This document shows positions 9,873 to 16,787 of a DNA stretch of 64,000 nt, in pieces (positions within the stretch are counted from its first letter, which is position 1; each line of letters starts with the position of its first letter). Source of the stretch: Gammaproteobacteria bacterium (GTDB lineage: Bacteria > Pseudomonadota > Gammaproteobacteria > Ga0077554 > Ga007554); assembly GCA_040183005.1 (NCBI GenBank), contig JAMPIW010000007.1, positions 1,806,188 to 1,870,187 of the forward strand, in the 5' to 3' direction. A program made the translations under genes and the position numbers. The notes under the pieces were generated by a model, which had not been told where the DNA came from, made no database searches, and saw only the letters and a program-made list of their open reading frames with translations.

Positions 9873-10823
9873 GTGACCGACAGCAGGATGATGGTCTTCA
9901 CCGGCAACGCCAATCCACGCCTGGCGGAGGATGTTGTCAGCCACCTGAACATGCCCTTGGGCAAAGCCAACGTGGGCCGCTTCAGTGATGGCGAGATCAT
10001 GGTCGAGATCATGGAGCACGTGCGCGGCAAGGATGTATTCATCGTCCAGCCGACCTGTGCACCGACCAACGACAACCTGATGGAGTTGTTGGTGATGGCC
10101 GACGCCATGCGGCGCGCCTCGGCGTACCGGGTCACGGCAGTGATCCCCTATTTCGGGTACTCGCGGCAAGACCGGCGCCCCCGTTCGGCGCGTGTGCCGA
10201 TCACCGCCAAGGTGGTGGCAAACATGATCAGCAGCGTCGGGGTGAACCGGGTACTGACCATCGACCTCCACGCCGACCAGATCCAGGGCTTTTTTGATCT
10301 GCCGGTGGATAACGTATACGCCTCGCCGATACTGCTTGGCGACATCTGGCGCCAGGAACACCCGAACCTGATGGTGGTATCGCCCGACGTCGGCGGCGTA
10401 GTCAGGGCACGCGCCATGGCCAAACACCTGGAAGCGGAGCTGGCGATTATCGACAAGCGCCGCCCGCGCCCCAACGAGGCCAAGGTGATGCACATCATCG
10501 GCGAGGTGGAGGGCCGCACCTGCGTGTTGATTGATGATCTGGTGGATACCGCGGGTACGCTGTGTCAGGCCGCGCTAGCGCTCAAAGAGCACGGCGCCAC
10601 AAAAGTGGTGGCCTATTGCACGCATCCGGTATTGTCAGGGCGCGCACTGGAAAATATCGAGAACTCCGTGCTGGATGAGATGGTAGTCACCGACACCATC
10701 CCGCTCAAGCCCGAAGCCCGTGCGTGCCGCAAGATCCGTCAGATGAGCGTCGCCACCATGCTCGCCGAGACTATGCGCCGCATCAGCGCAGAAGAATCGG
10801 TCAGTTCGCTTTATATGGATTAA
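9873..10823 (+). CDS. prs: Ribose-phosphate pyrophosphokinase
   Basis: A 316-residue class I PRPP synthase that transfers pyrophosphate from ATP to ribose-5-phosphate, feeding nucleotide, His and Trp synthesis. Visible motifs are the ATP-binding [16 protein letters not shown], the metal/ATP motif [11 protein letters not shown], and the PRPP-binding loop [12 protein letters not shown]. The frame is open through the tRNA, but GTG at 9873 is chosen because AGAGGG lies 6 bases upstream and the resulting start ([20 protein letters not shown]) aligns with the family. PRPP made here is used by TrpD, PurD and the other purine enzymes in the window. Confidence 0.97.
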   Translation: MTDSRMMVFTGNANPRLAEDVVSHLNMPLGKANVGRFSDGEIMVEIMEHVRGKDVFIVQPTCAPTNDNLMELLVMADAMRRASAYRVTAVIPYFGYSRQDRRPRSARVPITAKVVANMISSVGVNRVLTIDLHADQIQGFFDLPVDNVYASPILLGDIWRQEHPNLMVVSPDVGGVVRARAMAKHLEAELAIIDKRRPRPNEAKVMHIIGEVEGRTCVLIDDLVDTAGTLCQAALALKEHGATKVVAYCTHPVLSGRALENIENSVLDEMVVTDTIPLKPEARACRKIRQMSVATMLAETMRRISAEESVSSLYMD

Positions 10824-10867
10824 TTTTAAGTTATAGCGGGGGCGGTTAATCCATCCCCGCACCTTGC

Positions 10868-10897
10868 CTTCCCTGGTCGCAAGGGAGGGTGTTTTCA
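10868..10897 (+). terminator. Weak hairpin between prs and rplY
   Basis: CCTTCCCT and AAGGGAGG form an imperfect stem followed by GTGTTTT. It could terminate part of the prs transcripts or be a leader structure of the L25 gene that starts about 20 bases later. Confidence 0.3.
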
Positions 10898-10916
10898 GCA
10901 ACTGTGGAGAAACACT

Positions 10917-11543
10917 ATGAGCATCAATTTTGAACTGGTCGCCGAAGCGCGTCACGACTTGGGGAAAGGTGCGAGCCGCCGCCTGCGTCATGATAACAAG
11001 GTACCCGCCGTACTGTATGGCGCGGACAAAAATGCCACCTATATCAACCTCAACCATAACGAGGTTCTCAAGAGCCTGGCACACGAGGCGTTTTATTCTC
11101 ATGTTTTGACCATCAACCTGGATGGACAGACAGAGCGCGCCGTGCTCAAAGATGTGCAAAGGCATCCCAGTAAGCCGCGCGTCATGCACATGGACTTCCT
11201 GCGTATTAACGAAAACGAAAAAATCCGCATGCACGTCCCCTTGCACTTTATCAATGCCGACATCGCGCCCGGCGTGAAACAGAGTGGCGGTATTGTTGCC
11301 CACCTCATGAATGACGTGGAAATCACCTGCCTGCCCAAGGACCTGCCGGAATTCATTGAAGTTGACCTACAGGGCCTGCACGTGAACGAGGCAGTGCACC
11401 TGTCCGATCTCAAGCTGTCAACGGGCGTGGAAGTCGTTGCACTGACTCACGGCGCAGAGCATGATCTGCCAGTAGCCTCCATCCATGTGCCGCGTGGCAG
11501 CGTGGAAGAAGCTGCTGCAGCCGCGACACCTGCCGCAGGTTAA
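10917..11543 (+). CDS. rplY: 50S ribosomal protein L25/Ctc (two-domain form)
   Basis: A 208-residue 5S rRNA-binding protein of the TL5/Ctc type: an N-terminal L25 domain ([19 protein letters not shown]) plus the C-terminal beta domain (IPVxx-like region ending in the Ala-rich [12 protein letters not shown]). This is the long form, roughly twice the length of E. coli RplY. ATG 10917 is preceded by GTGGAG 8 bases upstream. It is followed by pth, with which it is nearly always linked. Confidence 0.97.
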   Translation: MSINFELVAEARHDLGKGASRRLRHDNKVPAVLYGADKNATYINLNHNEVLKSLAHEAFYSHVLTINLDGQTERAVLKDVQRHPSKPRVMHMDFLRINENEKIRMHVPLHFINADIAPGVKQSGGIVAHLMNDVEITCLPKDLPEFIEVDLQGLHVNEAVHLSDLKLSTGVEVVALTHGAEHDLPVASIHVPRGSVEEAAAAATPAAG

Positions 11544-11616
11544 TGTATCAAGCGAGGCAGAGTGCTGTTGCATAGCCCCGACACTAGCACGTCCATGTGC
11601 GTCGGAAAGAACGGCG

Positions 11617-12201
11617 TTGTCAGCGCCTGTTGATCTGATTGTCGGCCTGGGCAACCCTGGCGGCAATTACGAGCAGACACGGCACAACGCCGGCTTCTGG
11701 TTTGTTGACGCACTGGCCCGCCAGGGCGGCGCTTTCAGGCCCGAATCCAAATTTCAGGGGGACGTATGCAAGGTTTCCCTGGCGGGCCGTGATTGCTGGC
11801 TGCTCAAACCTGCTACCTTCATGAATCGTAGTGGGCAATCAGTGGCTGCCCTGGCGGGCTTTTACAAAATACCTGCCGAAAATATCCTGGTCGTGCATGA
11901 CGAGCTTGATCTGCCACCGGGCGTGGCGCGCCTCAAGCAAGGGGGCGGGCATGGCGGGCACAACGGCCTGCGCGATCTTATCGCCCGGTTAGGCGCTAAT
12001 TTTATGCGCCTGCGCATTGGCATTGGCCATCCCGGCAGCAAGGAACAGGTCATCGACTATGTACTGCAGCGTCCCTCACTGGCGGACCGGCAGCAGATCG
12101 ACTCAGCCATCGACGCCGCTCTGGCCGTGATGCCGGAACTGTTATGTGGCGAAGCGCAGCGGGCAATGAACCAGTTGCATAGCAAATCAGCTGCTGAATA
12201 A
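11617..12201 (+). CDS. pth: Peptidyl-tRNA hydrolase
   Basis: A 194-residue enzyme that releases peptides from prematurely dissociated peptidyl-tRNA. The signature [20 protein letters not shown] contains the catalytic His (residue 23 here). FMNRSG and [11 protein letters not shown] follow, and the GHNGLRD motif is intact. The frame is open far upstream into rplY, but TTG at 11617 is preferred: GGAAAGA sits 6 bases upstream and the resulting length equals that of the E. coli enzyme. No in-frame ATG is available nearby, so this is a genuine non-ATG start. Confidence 0.95.
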   Translation: MSAPVDLIVGLGNPGGNYEQTRHNAGFWFVDALARQGGAFRPESKFQGDVCKVSLAGRDCWLLKPATFMNRSGQSVAALAGFYKIPAENILVVHDELDLPPGVARLKQGGGHGGHNGLRDLIARLGANFMRLRIGIGHPGSKEQVIDYVLQRPSLADRQQIDSAIDAALAVMPELLCGEAQRAMNQLHSKSAAE

Positions 12202-12262
12202 ATCAGAGATTTTTTAATTTTCAGCGACCCTTCCGTGCTCATTATGGCTTAAAGGAAAACTT

Positions 12263-13354
12263 ATGGGTTTCAAATGCGGCATTGTCGGTCTGCCCAATGT
12301 AGGCAAGTCCACCCTCTTTAATGCGTTGACCAGCGCGGGCATTGCGGCGGAAAACTATCCTTTCTGCACCATCGAGCCAAACGTCGGCGTGGTGGCGATG
12401 CCGGATCCGCGCCTCGACGCACTGGCGGCCATTGTTAAACCGCAGCGTGTACTGCCCACCACCATGGAATTCGTGGACATTGCGGGCTTGGTGGCCGGCG
12501 CCTCCAAGGGTGAAGGGCTGGGCAACAAATTTCTCGCCAACATCCGTGAAACCCAGGCCATCGCTCATGTGGTGCGCTGTTTTGAAAGCAGCGACGTGGT
12601 GCATGTGGCGGGAAAGGTTGATCCGCTCAGCGATATCGAAGTGATCAACACCGAGCTGGCGCTGGCCGACATGGAAACGGCGGAAAAGGCACTGTTCCGC
12701 TGCGCCAAAGCCGCCAAGGGCGGCGACAAAGAGGCCGTGGCGCAAAAGACCGTGCTGGAGAAAGTGCTCGCCTGCCTCAATGAGGCCAAACCAATACGCT
12801 CGCTCGGGCTGGATGCGGATCAGCAACGGCTGCTGCGCGACTTGCATCTGCTCACCGTGAAACCGACCATGTACATCGCCAATGTCGCGGAGACCGGTTT
12901 TGCGAACAACCCCTATCTCGAACAGGTACGCGCCTTCGCAGCACAGGAAGGCTCCACCGTGGTGCCGGTATGCGCCGCCATAGAGTCCGAGATTGCCGAA
13001 CTCTCCGACGCCGAAAAGGGAGATTTCCTTGCGGATATGGGACTGGATGAGCCGGGCCTGAACCGCGTGATCCGCGCTGGCTACCAGTTGCTCGGCCTGC
13101 AGACCTATTTCACCGCCGGGGTAAAAGAAGTGCGCGCCTGGACCATCTCCATCGGCGCAACCGCACCCCAATCAGCGGCCGTGATCCACACCGACTTTGA
13201 AAAAGGCTTCATCCGCGCCGAAGTGATCGCCTATGCCGACTTTATCGCCGGCAAGGGCGAGCAAGGCGCCAAAGAGGCCGGCAAGTGGCGCCTGGAAGGC
13301 AAGGACTATGTCGTGCAGGATGGCGATGTCATGCATTTCAGGTTTAATGTTTGA
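12263..13354 (+). CDS. ychF: Ribosome-associated ATPase YchF
   Basis: A 363-residue Obg-family P-loop protein, the same length as E. coli YchF, which binds the ribosome and prefers ATP over GTP. The P-loop is GLPNVGKST (residues 9-17) and switch II is [15 protein letters not shown] helical insertion and the C-terminal TGS domain ending [11 protein letters not shown] are present. RBS AAGGAAAA lies before ATG 12263. It closes the housekeeping block; immediately downstream begins the degraded island. Confidence 0.97.
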   Translation: MGFKCGIVGLPNVGKSTLFNALTSAGIAAENYPFCTIEPNVGVVAMPDPRLDALAAIVKPQRVLPTTMEFVDIAGLVAGASKGEGLGNKFLANIRETQAIAHVVRCFESSDVVHVAGKVDPLSDIEVINTELALADMETAEKALFRCAKAAKGGDKEAVAQKTVLEKVLACLNEAKPIRSLGLDADQQRLLRDLHLLTVKPTMYIANVAETGFANNPYLEQVRAFAAQEGSTVVPVCAAIESEIAELSDAEKGDFLADMGLDEPGLNRVIRAGYQLLGLQTYFTAGVKEVRAWTISIGATAPQSAAVIHTDFEKGFIRAEVIAYADFIAGKGEQGAKEAGKWRLEGKDYVVQDGDVMHFRFNV

Positions 13355-13409
13355 AACTTTCGTTTCAACGTCCAGTAAATACGGGGTATTGAGTTAGCAG
13401 GCTCCCCTT

Positions 13410-13524
13410 ATGCCACATGACACCCTGATCGACACCAAGATCAGAACCGCGAAGCCCGACGTCCGCCCCCTACTTTTGGGGGATGGCGGCGGGCTTTTCC
13501 TTTTGGTGCGGCCGAAAGCATCGA
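13410..13524 (+). pseudogene. N-terminal fragment of a P4-type tyrosine integrase
   Basis: From ATG 13410 the frame reads MPHDTLIDTKIRTAKPDVRP, then LLLGDGGGLFLLVRPKAS. This is the DUF4102 arm-binding N-terminus of P4-family phage/island integrases (typical form TDTKIRTAKP..DGGGLYLLV). Homology stops near 13524 and the frame ends at 13559, leaving under 50 of about 400 residues. The catalytic domain is gone. It lies just behind ychF and marks the edge of an old integrated element. The family assignment is by recognition of the motif, not by search. Confidence 0.75.
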
Positions 13525-13527
13525 GAG

Positions 13528-13597
13528 TTGTTACAAAGGCAGGACGAAATTCAAGCTAAGCGTGATAATCTGATTGATGAACTGGAAAAACAACTAA
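13528..13597 (+). pseudogene. Possible C-terminal tail of a defence-type helicase
   Basis: In another frame from the integrase fragment the sequence reads LLQRQDEIQAKRDNLIDELE, continuing KQL. Such Gln/Arg/Glu-rich tails, with an AKRDxLIxxLEKxL pattern, resemble the C-termini of large SNF2/DEAD-box helicases found in restriction and DISARM-like islands. The upstream part is missing, joined directly to the integrase fragment, and the end is interrupted by the palindromic element starting at 13598. Identification is tentative. Confidence 0.35.
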
Positions 13598-13740
13598 TCC
13601 TACTGTGGCACAGAGTGATCAAGGGATGCAGTGCAAGGCAAAATCGGGCGAAAAAGCGGGGTTTACACGGAGTAAATGAGTATTTTGAGTCCGATTTTAA
13701 CGCCGCAATGCACCCTTCAGCGCTTTGTGACACAGTAGGA
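13598..13740. repeat. 143-bp palindromic element, copy 1
   Basis: Nearly the whole 143 bases form one imperfect palindrome. The terminal arms (13598-13615 and 13723-13740) match with two mismatches, and the centre is TTTAC-ACGGA-GTAAA. The core is shared with 29789-29931 and 54463-54605. Inside it are the conserved blocks GATGCAGTGCAAGGCAAAAT and CGATTTTAACGCCGCAATGC. No reading frame inside looks real. It lies between the helicase fragment and mntA. Confidence 0.9.
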
Positions 13741-13774
13741 CTTAAAGAATACCGACATCCTTATGGAGGCTGCA

Positions 13775-14065
13775 ATGAACCGATCACGCGTCCTTGAGCT
13801 GCTCACCCAGAGCAAACCAATATTGGCGACCCGATACGGGGTGACGCACCTTGCCCTGTTCGGCTCCACCGCACGCGACACCGCGCGGAACGATAGCGAC
13901 ATCGACATCTTGGTCGCGTTCGACGGACCGGCCACATCTGAACGCTACTTCGGCGTCCAGTTCTATCTCGAAGACCTGTTCGGCTGCCCGATCGACTTAG
14001 TGACCGAAAAGGCCCTGCGTGCGGAGCTGCGTCCATTTATTGAAAAGGAGGCAGTGCATGTCTGA
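13775..14065 (+). CDS. mntA: MntA-type minimal nucleotidyltransferase antitoxin
   Basis: A 96-residue MNT-fold protein. The nucleotidyltransferase signature GSx10DxD is complete (Gly30-Ser31, Asp42-x-Asp44 in SDIDILVAF). Known MntA proteins AMPylate and so neutralise the HEPN toxin HepT; that role is inferred here from family and neighbour. ATG 13775 is chosen because GGAGG lies 5 bases upstream; an in-frame ATG at 13763 lacks a site. The 3' end overlaps hepT by 8 bases. This pair follows the antitoxin-first gene order. Confidence 0.9.
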   Translation: MNRSRVLELLTQSKPILATRYGVTHLALFGSTARDTARNDSDIDILVAFDGPATSERYFGVQFYLEDLFGCPIDLVTEKALRAELRPFIEKEAVHV

Positions 14066-14411
14066 TGCCACGCAGCGCGAATGGCGGTTTTACCTTGATG
14101 ACATGATCGGCTTTGCCGAGAAGGTCGTTGCCTACACCCAGGGCTTGGATCAAGACGGCTTCGTCGCCAGCGGGCTTAATTACGACGCTGCTGTGCGCAA
14201 CCTGGAGCTAATCGGCGAGGCGGCCACCCATATTCCAGATACCGTTCGCCAAGCTAATCCGCAAATACCATGGCGGCTCATCATTGCCACCCGCAACCGG
14301 CTGATCCATGGCTATCTCGGCATCGACAACGACACGCTGTGGAGCATCATCTGTAGCGACATTCCCACCTTGCTCCCTCATTTGATCGCGCTCAGGAAAA
14401 AACTGGCATGA
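14058..14411 (+). CDS. hepT: HepT-like HEPN RNase toxin (DUF86)
   Basis: A 117-residue HEPN protein. The RNase motif R-x4-H is Arg79-His84 in TRNRLIHGY, followed by Tyr86, the residue position AMPylated by MntA in characterised pairs. These toxins cleave RNA, tRNA included, as dimers. ATG 14058 lies inside the end of mntA and has AAGGAGG 6 bases upstream, so both genes are co-translated. The stop TGA overlaps the ATG of the next gene (ATGA), extending the coupled unit to the DUF2130 gene. Confidence 0.9.
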   Translation: MSDATQREWRFYLDDMIGFAEKVVAYTQGLDQDGFVASGLNYDAAVRNLELIGEAATHIPDTVRQANPQIPWRLIIATRNRLIHGYLGIDNDTLWSIICSDIPTLLPHLIALRKKLA

Positions 14412-15688
14412 CAGAACCCACCATCACCTGCCCGAACTGCAAAACGGAAATCAAACTCACCGAATCGCTGGCTGCGCCGCTGATTGAATCCACTCGCAGG
14501 CAGTTTGAGCAGCAACTGGCACAGAAAGACAGCGATATTGCCACGCGCGAACAGGCCATGCGTGAGAAGGAAAAGCAGCTGGCTGACGCCAAAAACAAAC
14601 TTGATGAACAAGTGGCCAATCAGGTTGAAGAGCAACTGAAAAAGGATCGTACCCGAATAGCAGCTGAGGAAGCCAAAAAAGCCAAACAAGCCGCAGCAAC
14701 AGACCTCGAACAGAAAACCCGTGAAGTGGCTGACCTGCAAGAAGTGCTGAAAAGCCGTGAAGAAAAGCTTGCGGAGGCACAGAAGGCGCAGGCCGATCTG
14801 ATCAAAAAACAGCGCGAACTGGACGATGCCAAGCGTGAGCTGGAACTCACCGTTGCAAAGCGCGTGCAGGAAGGACTCGACGCCACCCGCCAACAAGCCA
14901 AAAAGGAAGCCGAGGACGAACAAAAACTCAAAGTAATGGAAAAAGAGCAGACCATTGCCGCGATGCAGAAACAGATTGAGGACCTCAAGCGCCGAGCCGA
15001 GCAGGGCTCACAACAACTACAGGGCGAAGTGCAAGAGCTGGAACTTGAAAACCTGCTGCGCGCCAAATTCCCTTTCGATGCCATTGAGCCTGTACCCAAA
15101 GGCGAATATGGCGGCGATGTGCTGCACCGTGTTGTCAGCTCAGGCGGCCAGCACGGCGGCACCATTTTGTGGGAGTTCAAACGCACCAAAAACTGGAGCG
15201 ACGCCTGGCTGATAAAGCTTCGCGGTGATCAGCGCACCGCCAAGGCAGAAATCGCCGTGATCGTGAGTCACACATTGCCAAAAGGCGTTGAAACCTTTGA
15301 AATGGTAGAAGGCGTCTGGGTAACTCATCCCCGCGCCGCATTGCCGGTAGCCATGATCTTGCGCCAGTCATTGCTGGAACTTGCCCTTGCGCGGCAGACC
15401 ACCGAAGGCCAGCAGACCAAAACAGAAATGGTCTACCAGTACCTCACCGGCCCACGCTTCCGCCAGCGCGTGGAAGCCATCGTCGAAGCGTTTTCCACCA
15501 TGCAGGAAGACCTCGACAAGGAAAGAAAAGCCATCATGAAACAATGGGCCAAACGCGAAGAACAGATTATGCGCGTGATGGGCGCAACGGTGGGCATGTA
15601 TGGGGACTTGCAGGGGATTGCGGGGAAGTCTTTGCAGGAGATTGAGGGACTGGAGTTCCCGGCACTTGAAGATGGAGGAACCTTATAG
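14408..15688 (+). CDS. DUF2130 coiled-coil protein coupled to hepT
   Basis: A 426-residue protein. The N-terminus has a zinc-ribbon-like pair TCPNCKTE, then a long charged coiled coil (about residues 25-215, rich in Lys/Glu/Gln). The C-terminal globular DUF2130 domain includes FPFDAIEPVPKGEYGGDVLH and GTILWEFKRTKNWSDAWL. The latter segment (WE.K.T..W...W) has the look of a PD-(D/E)xK-type nuclease core, an inference only. The function of DUF2130 is unknown to me. The start codon overlaps the hepT stop by 4 bases, so it is translated with the toxin-antitoxin pair. The next gene, ietA, starts 67 bases downstream with its own ribosome site. Confidence 0.85.
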   Translation: MTEPTITCPNCKTEIKLTESLAAPLIESTRRQFEQQLAQKDSDIATREQAMREKEKQLADAKNKLDEQVANQVEEQLKKDRTRIAAEEAKKAKQAAATDLEQKTREVADLQEVLKSREEKLAEAQKAQADLIKKQRELDDAKRELELTVAKRVQEGLDATRQQAKKEAEDEQKLKVMEKEQTIAAMQKQIEDLKRRAEQGSQQLQGEVQELELENLLRAKFPFDAIEPVPKGEYGGDVLHRVVSSGGQHGGTILWEFKRTKNWSDAWLIKLRGDQRTAKAEIAVIVSHTLPKGVETFEMVEGVWVTHPRAALPVAMILRQSLLELALARQTTEGQQTKTEMVYQYLTGPRFRQRVEAIVEAFSTMQEDLDKERKAIMKQWAKREEQIMRVMGATVGMYGDLQGIAGKSLQEIEGLEFPALEDGGTL

Positions 15689-15755
15689 CATTAGAACATA
15701 AAGCTCATCTAATGAGACTGCGAATAGGGTAGAATTACGAAAATTGGGGGGTATT

Positions 15756-16787
15756 ATGGCGAGCGGAAAGATATTAAGGCAATTGATCCGGGCGGGAGCC
15801 AGCGGCGACCTCGCGGCTTTCAAAGACGCCTCAGAATCCATTATCCAGGAAGAGCGTCAAAAGCAGCATCACCTATTGGCAAATGACCTAGAACGCATTC
15901 TTCATGGGGACATTTATCAGGCTCAACCGTTACGGCACGGTCTAAAAGAGCGCATCCCGACTGATCAGGAACGGGGCCTGCCCCTTCTTACACTACGGGA
16001 GCCGACGCGCAGGTTGGATGAAGTCGTGCTGTCCCAAGAGGGGCGACAGGCAATCGAAGAACTTTTGGAACAGCATCATCGTGGCGATGTACTGAGGAGC
16101 TACGGGCTACGCCCTGCCGACAGGGTGCTGTTTTGCGGGCCACCGGGGTGCGGCAAGACACTGACAGGCGAAGTTATTGCAACGGAACTGGATCGCCCTC
16201 TCGCACTTATTCGCCTGGACAGCGTGGTTTCGTCCTATCTCGGCGAAACTGCCGCAAACCTGCGCAAGGTTTTCGATTTCATCGAATCTGTCCCGACGGT
16301 AGCGTTGTTCGACGAATTCGACGCCCTTGGCAAGGAACGGGCGGATGCCAGCGAGCACGGGGAACTTAAGCGCGTGGTCAACGCAGTGCTGCAAATGCTG
16401 GACGCCTACCAAGGCAAGAGTCTAATCATCGCAGCAACAAACCATGAAGGCATTCTCGACTCAGCTATTTGGCGCCGCTTTGAGGAAGTGCTGGTCTTCT
16501 CGCCGCCAAATCGGGAAGAACTGACACAGCTACTCAATATCAAGTTACGCGGCGTTCGGCGCGACTTCGAAGTGGATAATGAACAAGTTCTGACGCTGTT
16601 TTCAAGTATGCCACACGCGGATGTTGAACGCATTCTACGCCGCGCCATAAAAGACATGATTCTCAAGGGACAGGAGTTTCTCCAGCTACGTCATCTCACA
16701 AAAGCACGGGAACGAGAAGTCGCCAGAATAAAAAAATTGGAAGGGGGAATGACAGAGCATGGACGTATATCCTCATCTGCGGATTGA
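15756..16787 (+). CDS. ietA: IetA-like AAA+ ATPase
   Basis: A 343-residue AAA+ protein. Walker A is GPPGCGKT (about 128-135), Walker B ALFDEFDA (Asp186-Glu187), with sensor-1 IIAATNHE and arginine-finger region AIWRRFEE. The N-terminal ~100 residues are helical and specific. Its ORF overlaps by 29 bases the subtilase gene behind it. The ATPase plus subtilase architecture is that of IetAS, described as a plasmid-maintenance pair in Agrobacterium-type plasmids and as a phage-defence system. ATG 15756 follows a GGGGGG ribosome site by 4 bases. The gene symbol rests on architecture and motifs, not on alignment. Confidence 0.85.
   Translation: MASGKILRQLIRAGASGDLAAFKDASESIIQEERQKQHHLLANDLERILHGDIYQAQPLRHGLKERIPTDQERGLPLLTLREPTRRLDEVVLSQEGRQAIEELLEQHHRGDVLRSYGLRPADRVLFCGPPGCGKTLTGEVIATELDRPLALIRLDSVVSSYLGETAANLRKVFDFIESVPTVALFDEFDALGKERADASEHGELKRVVNAVLQMLDAYQGKSLIIAATNHEGILDSAIWRRFEEVLVFSPPNREELTQLLNIKLRGVRRDFEVDNEQVLTLFSSMPHADVERILRRAIKDMILKGQEFLQLRHLTKAREREVARIKKLEGGMTEHGRISSSAD

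Noticed and set aside
12242-13171. 309-codon minus-strand frame opposite ychF
   Set aside because: It is a shadow of ychF caused by codon bias; the plus-strand frame carries all YchF motifs.
13452-13496. Hairpin with AAGCCCG/CGGGCTT and T-rich end, looking like the ychF terminator
   Set aside because: It lies within the integrase fragment, where the same bases encode the conserved AKPDVRP and DGGGLFL segments. The pairing is more likely coincidental, though a terminator role cannot be excluded.
13483-13797. 104-codon open frame between ychF and mntA
   Set aside because: It runs through the palindromic element and a fragment of another frame. The same peptide (VIKGCSARQNRAKKR) appears wherever the element occurs, so it is repeat-derived.
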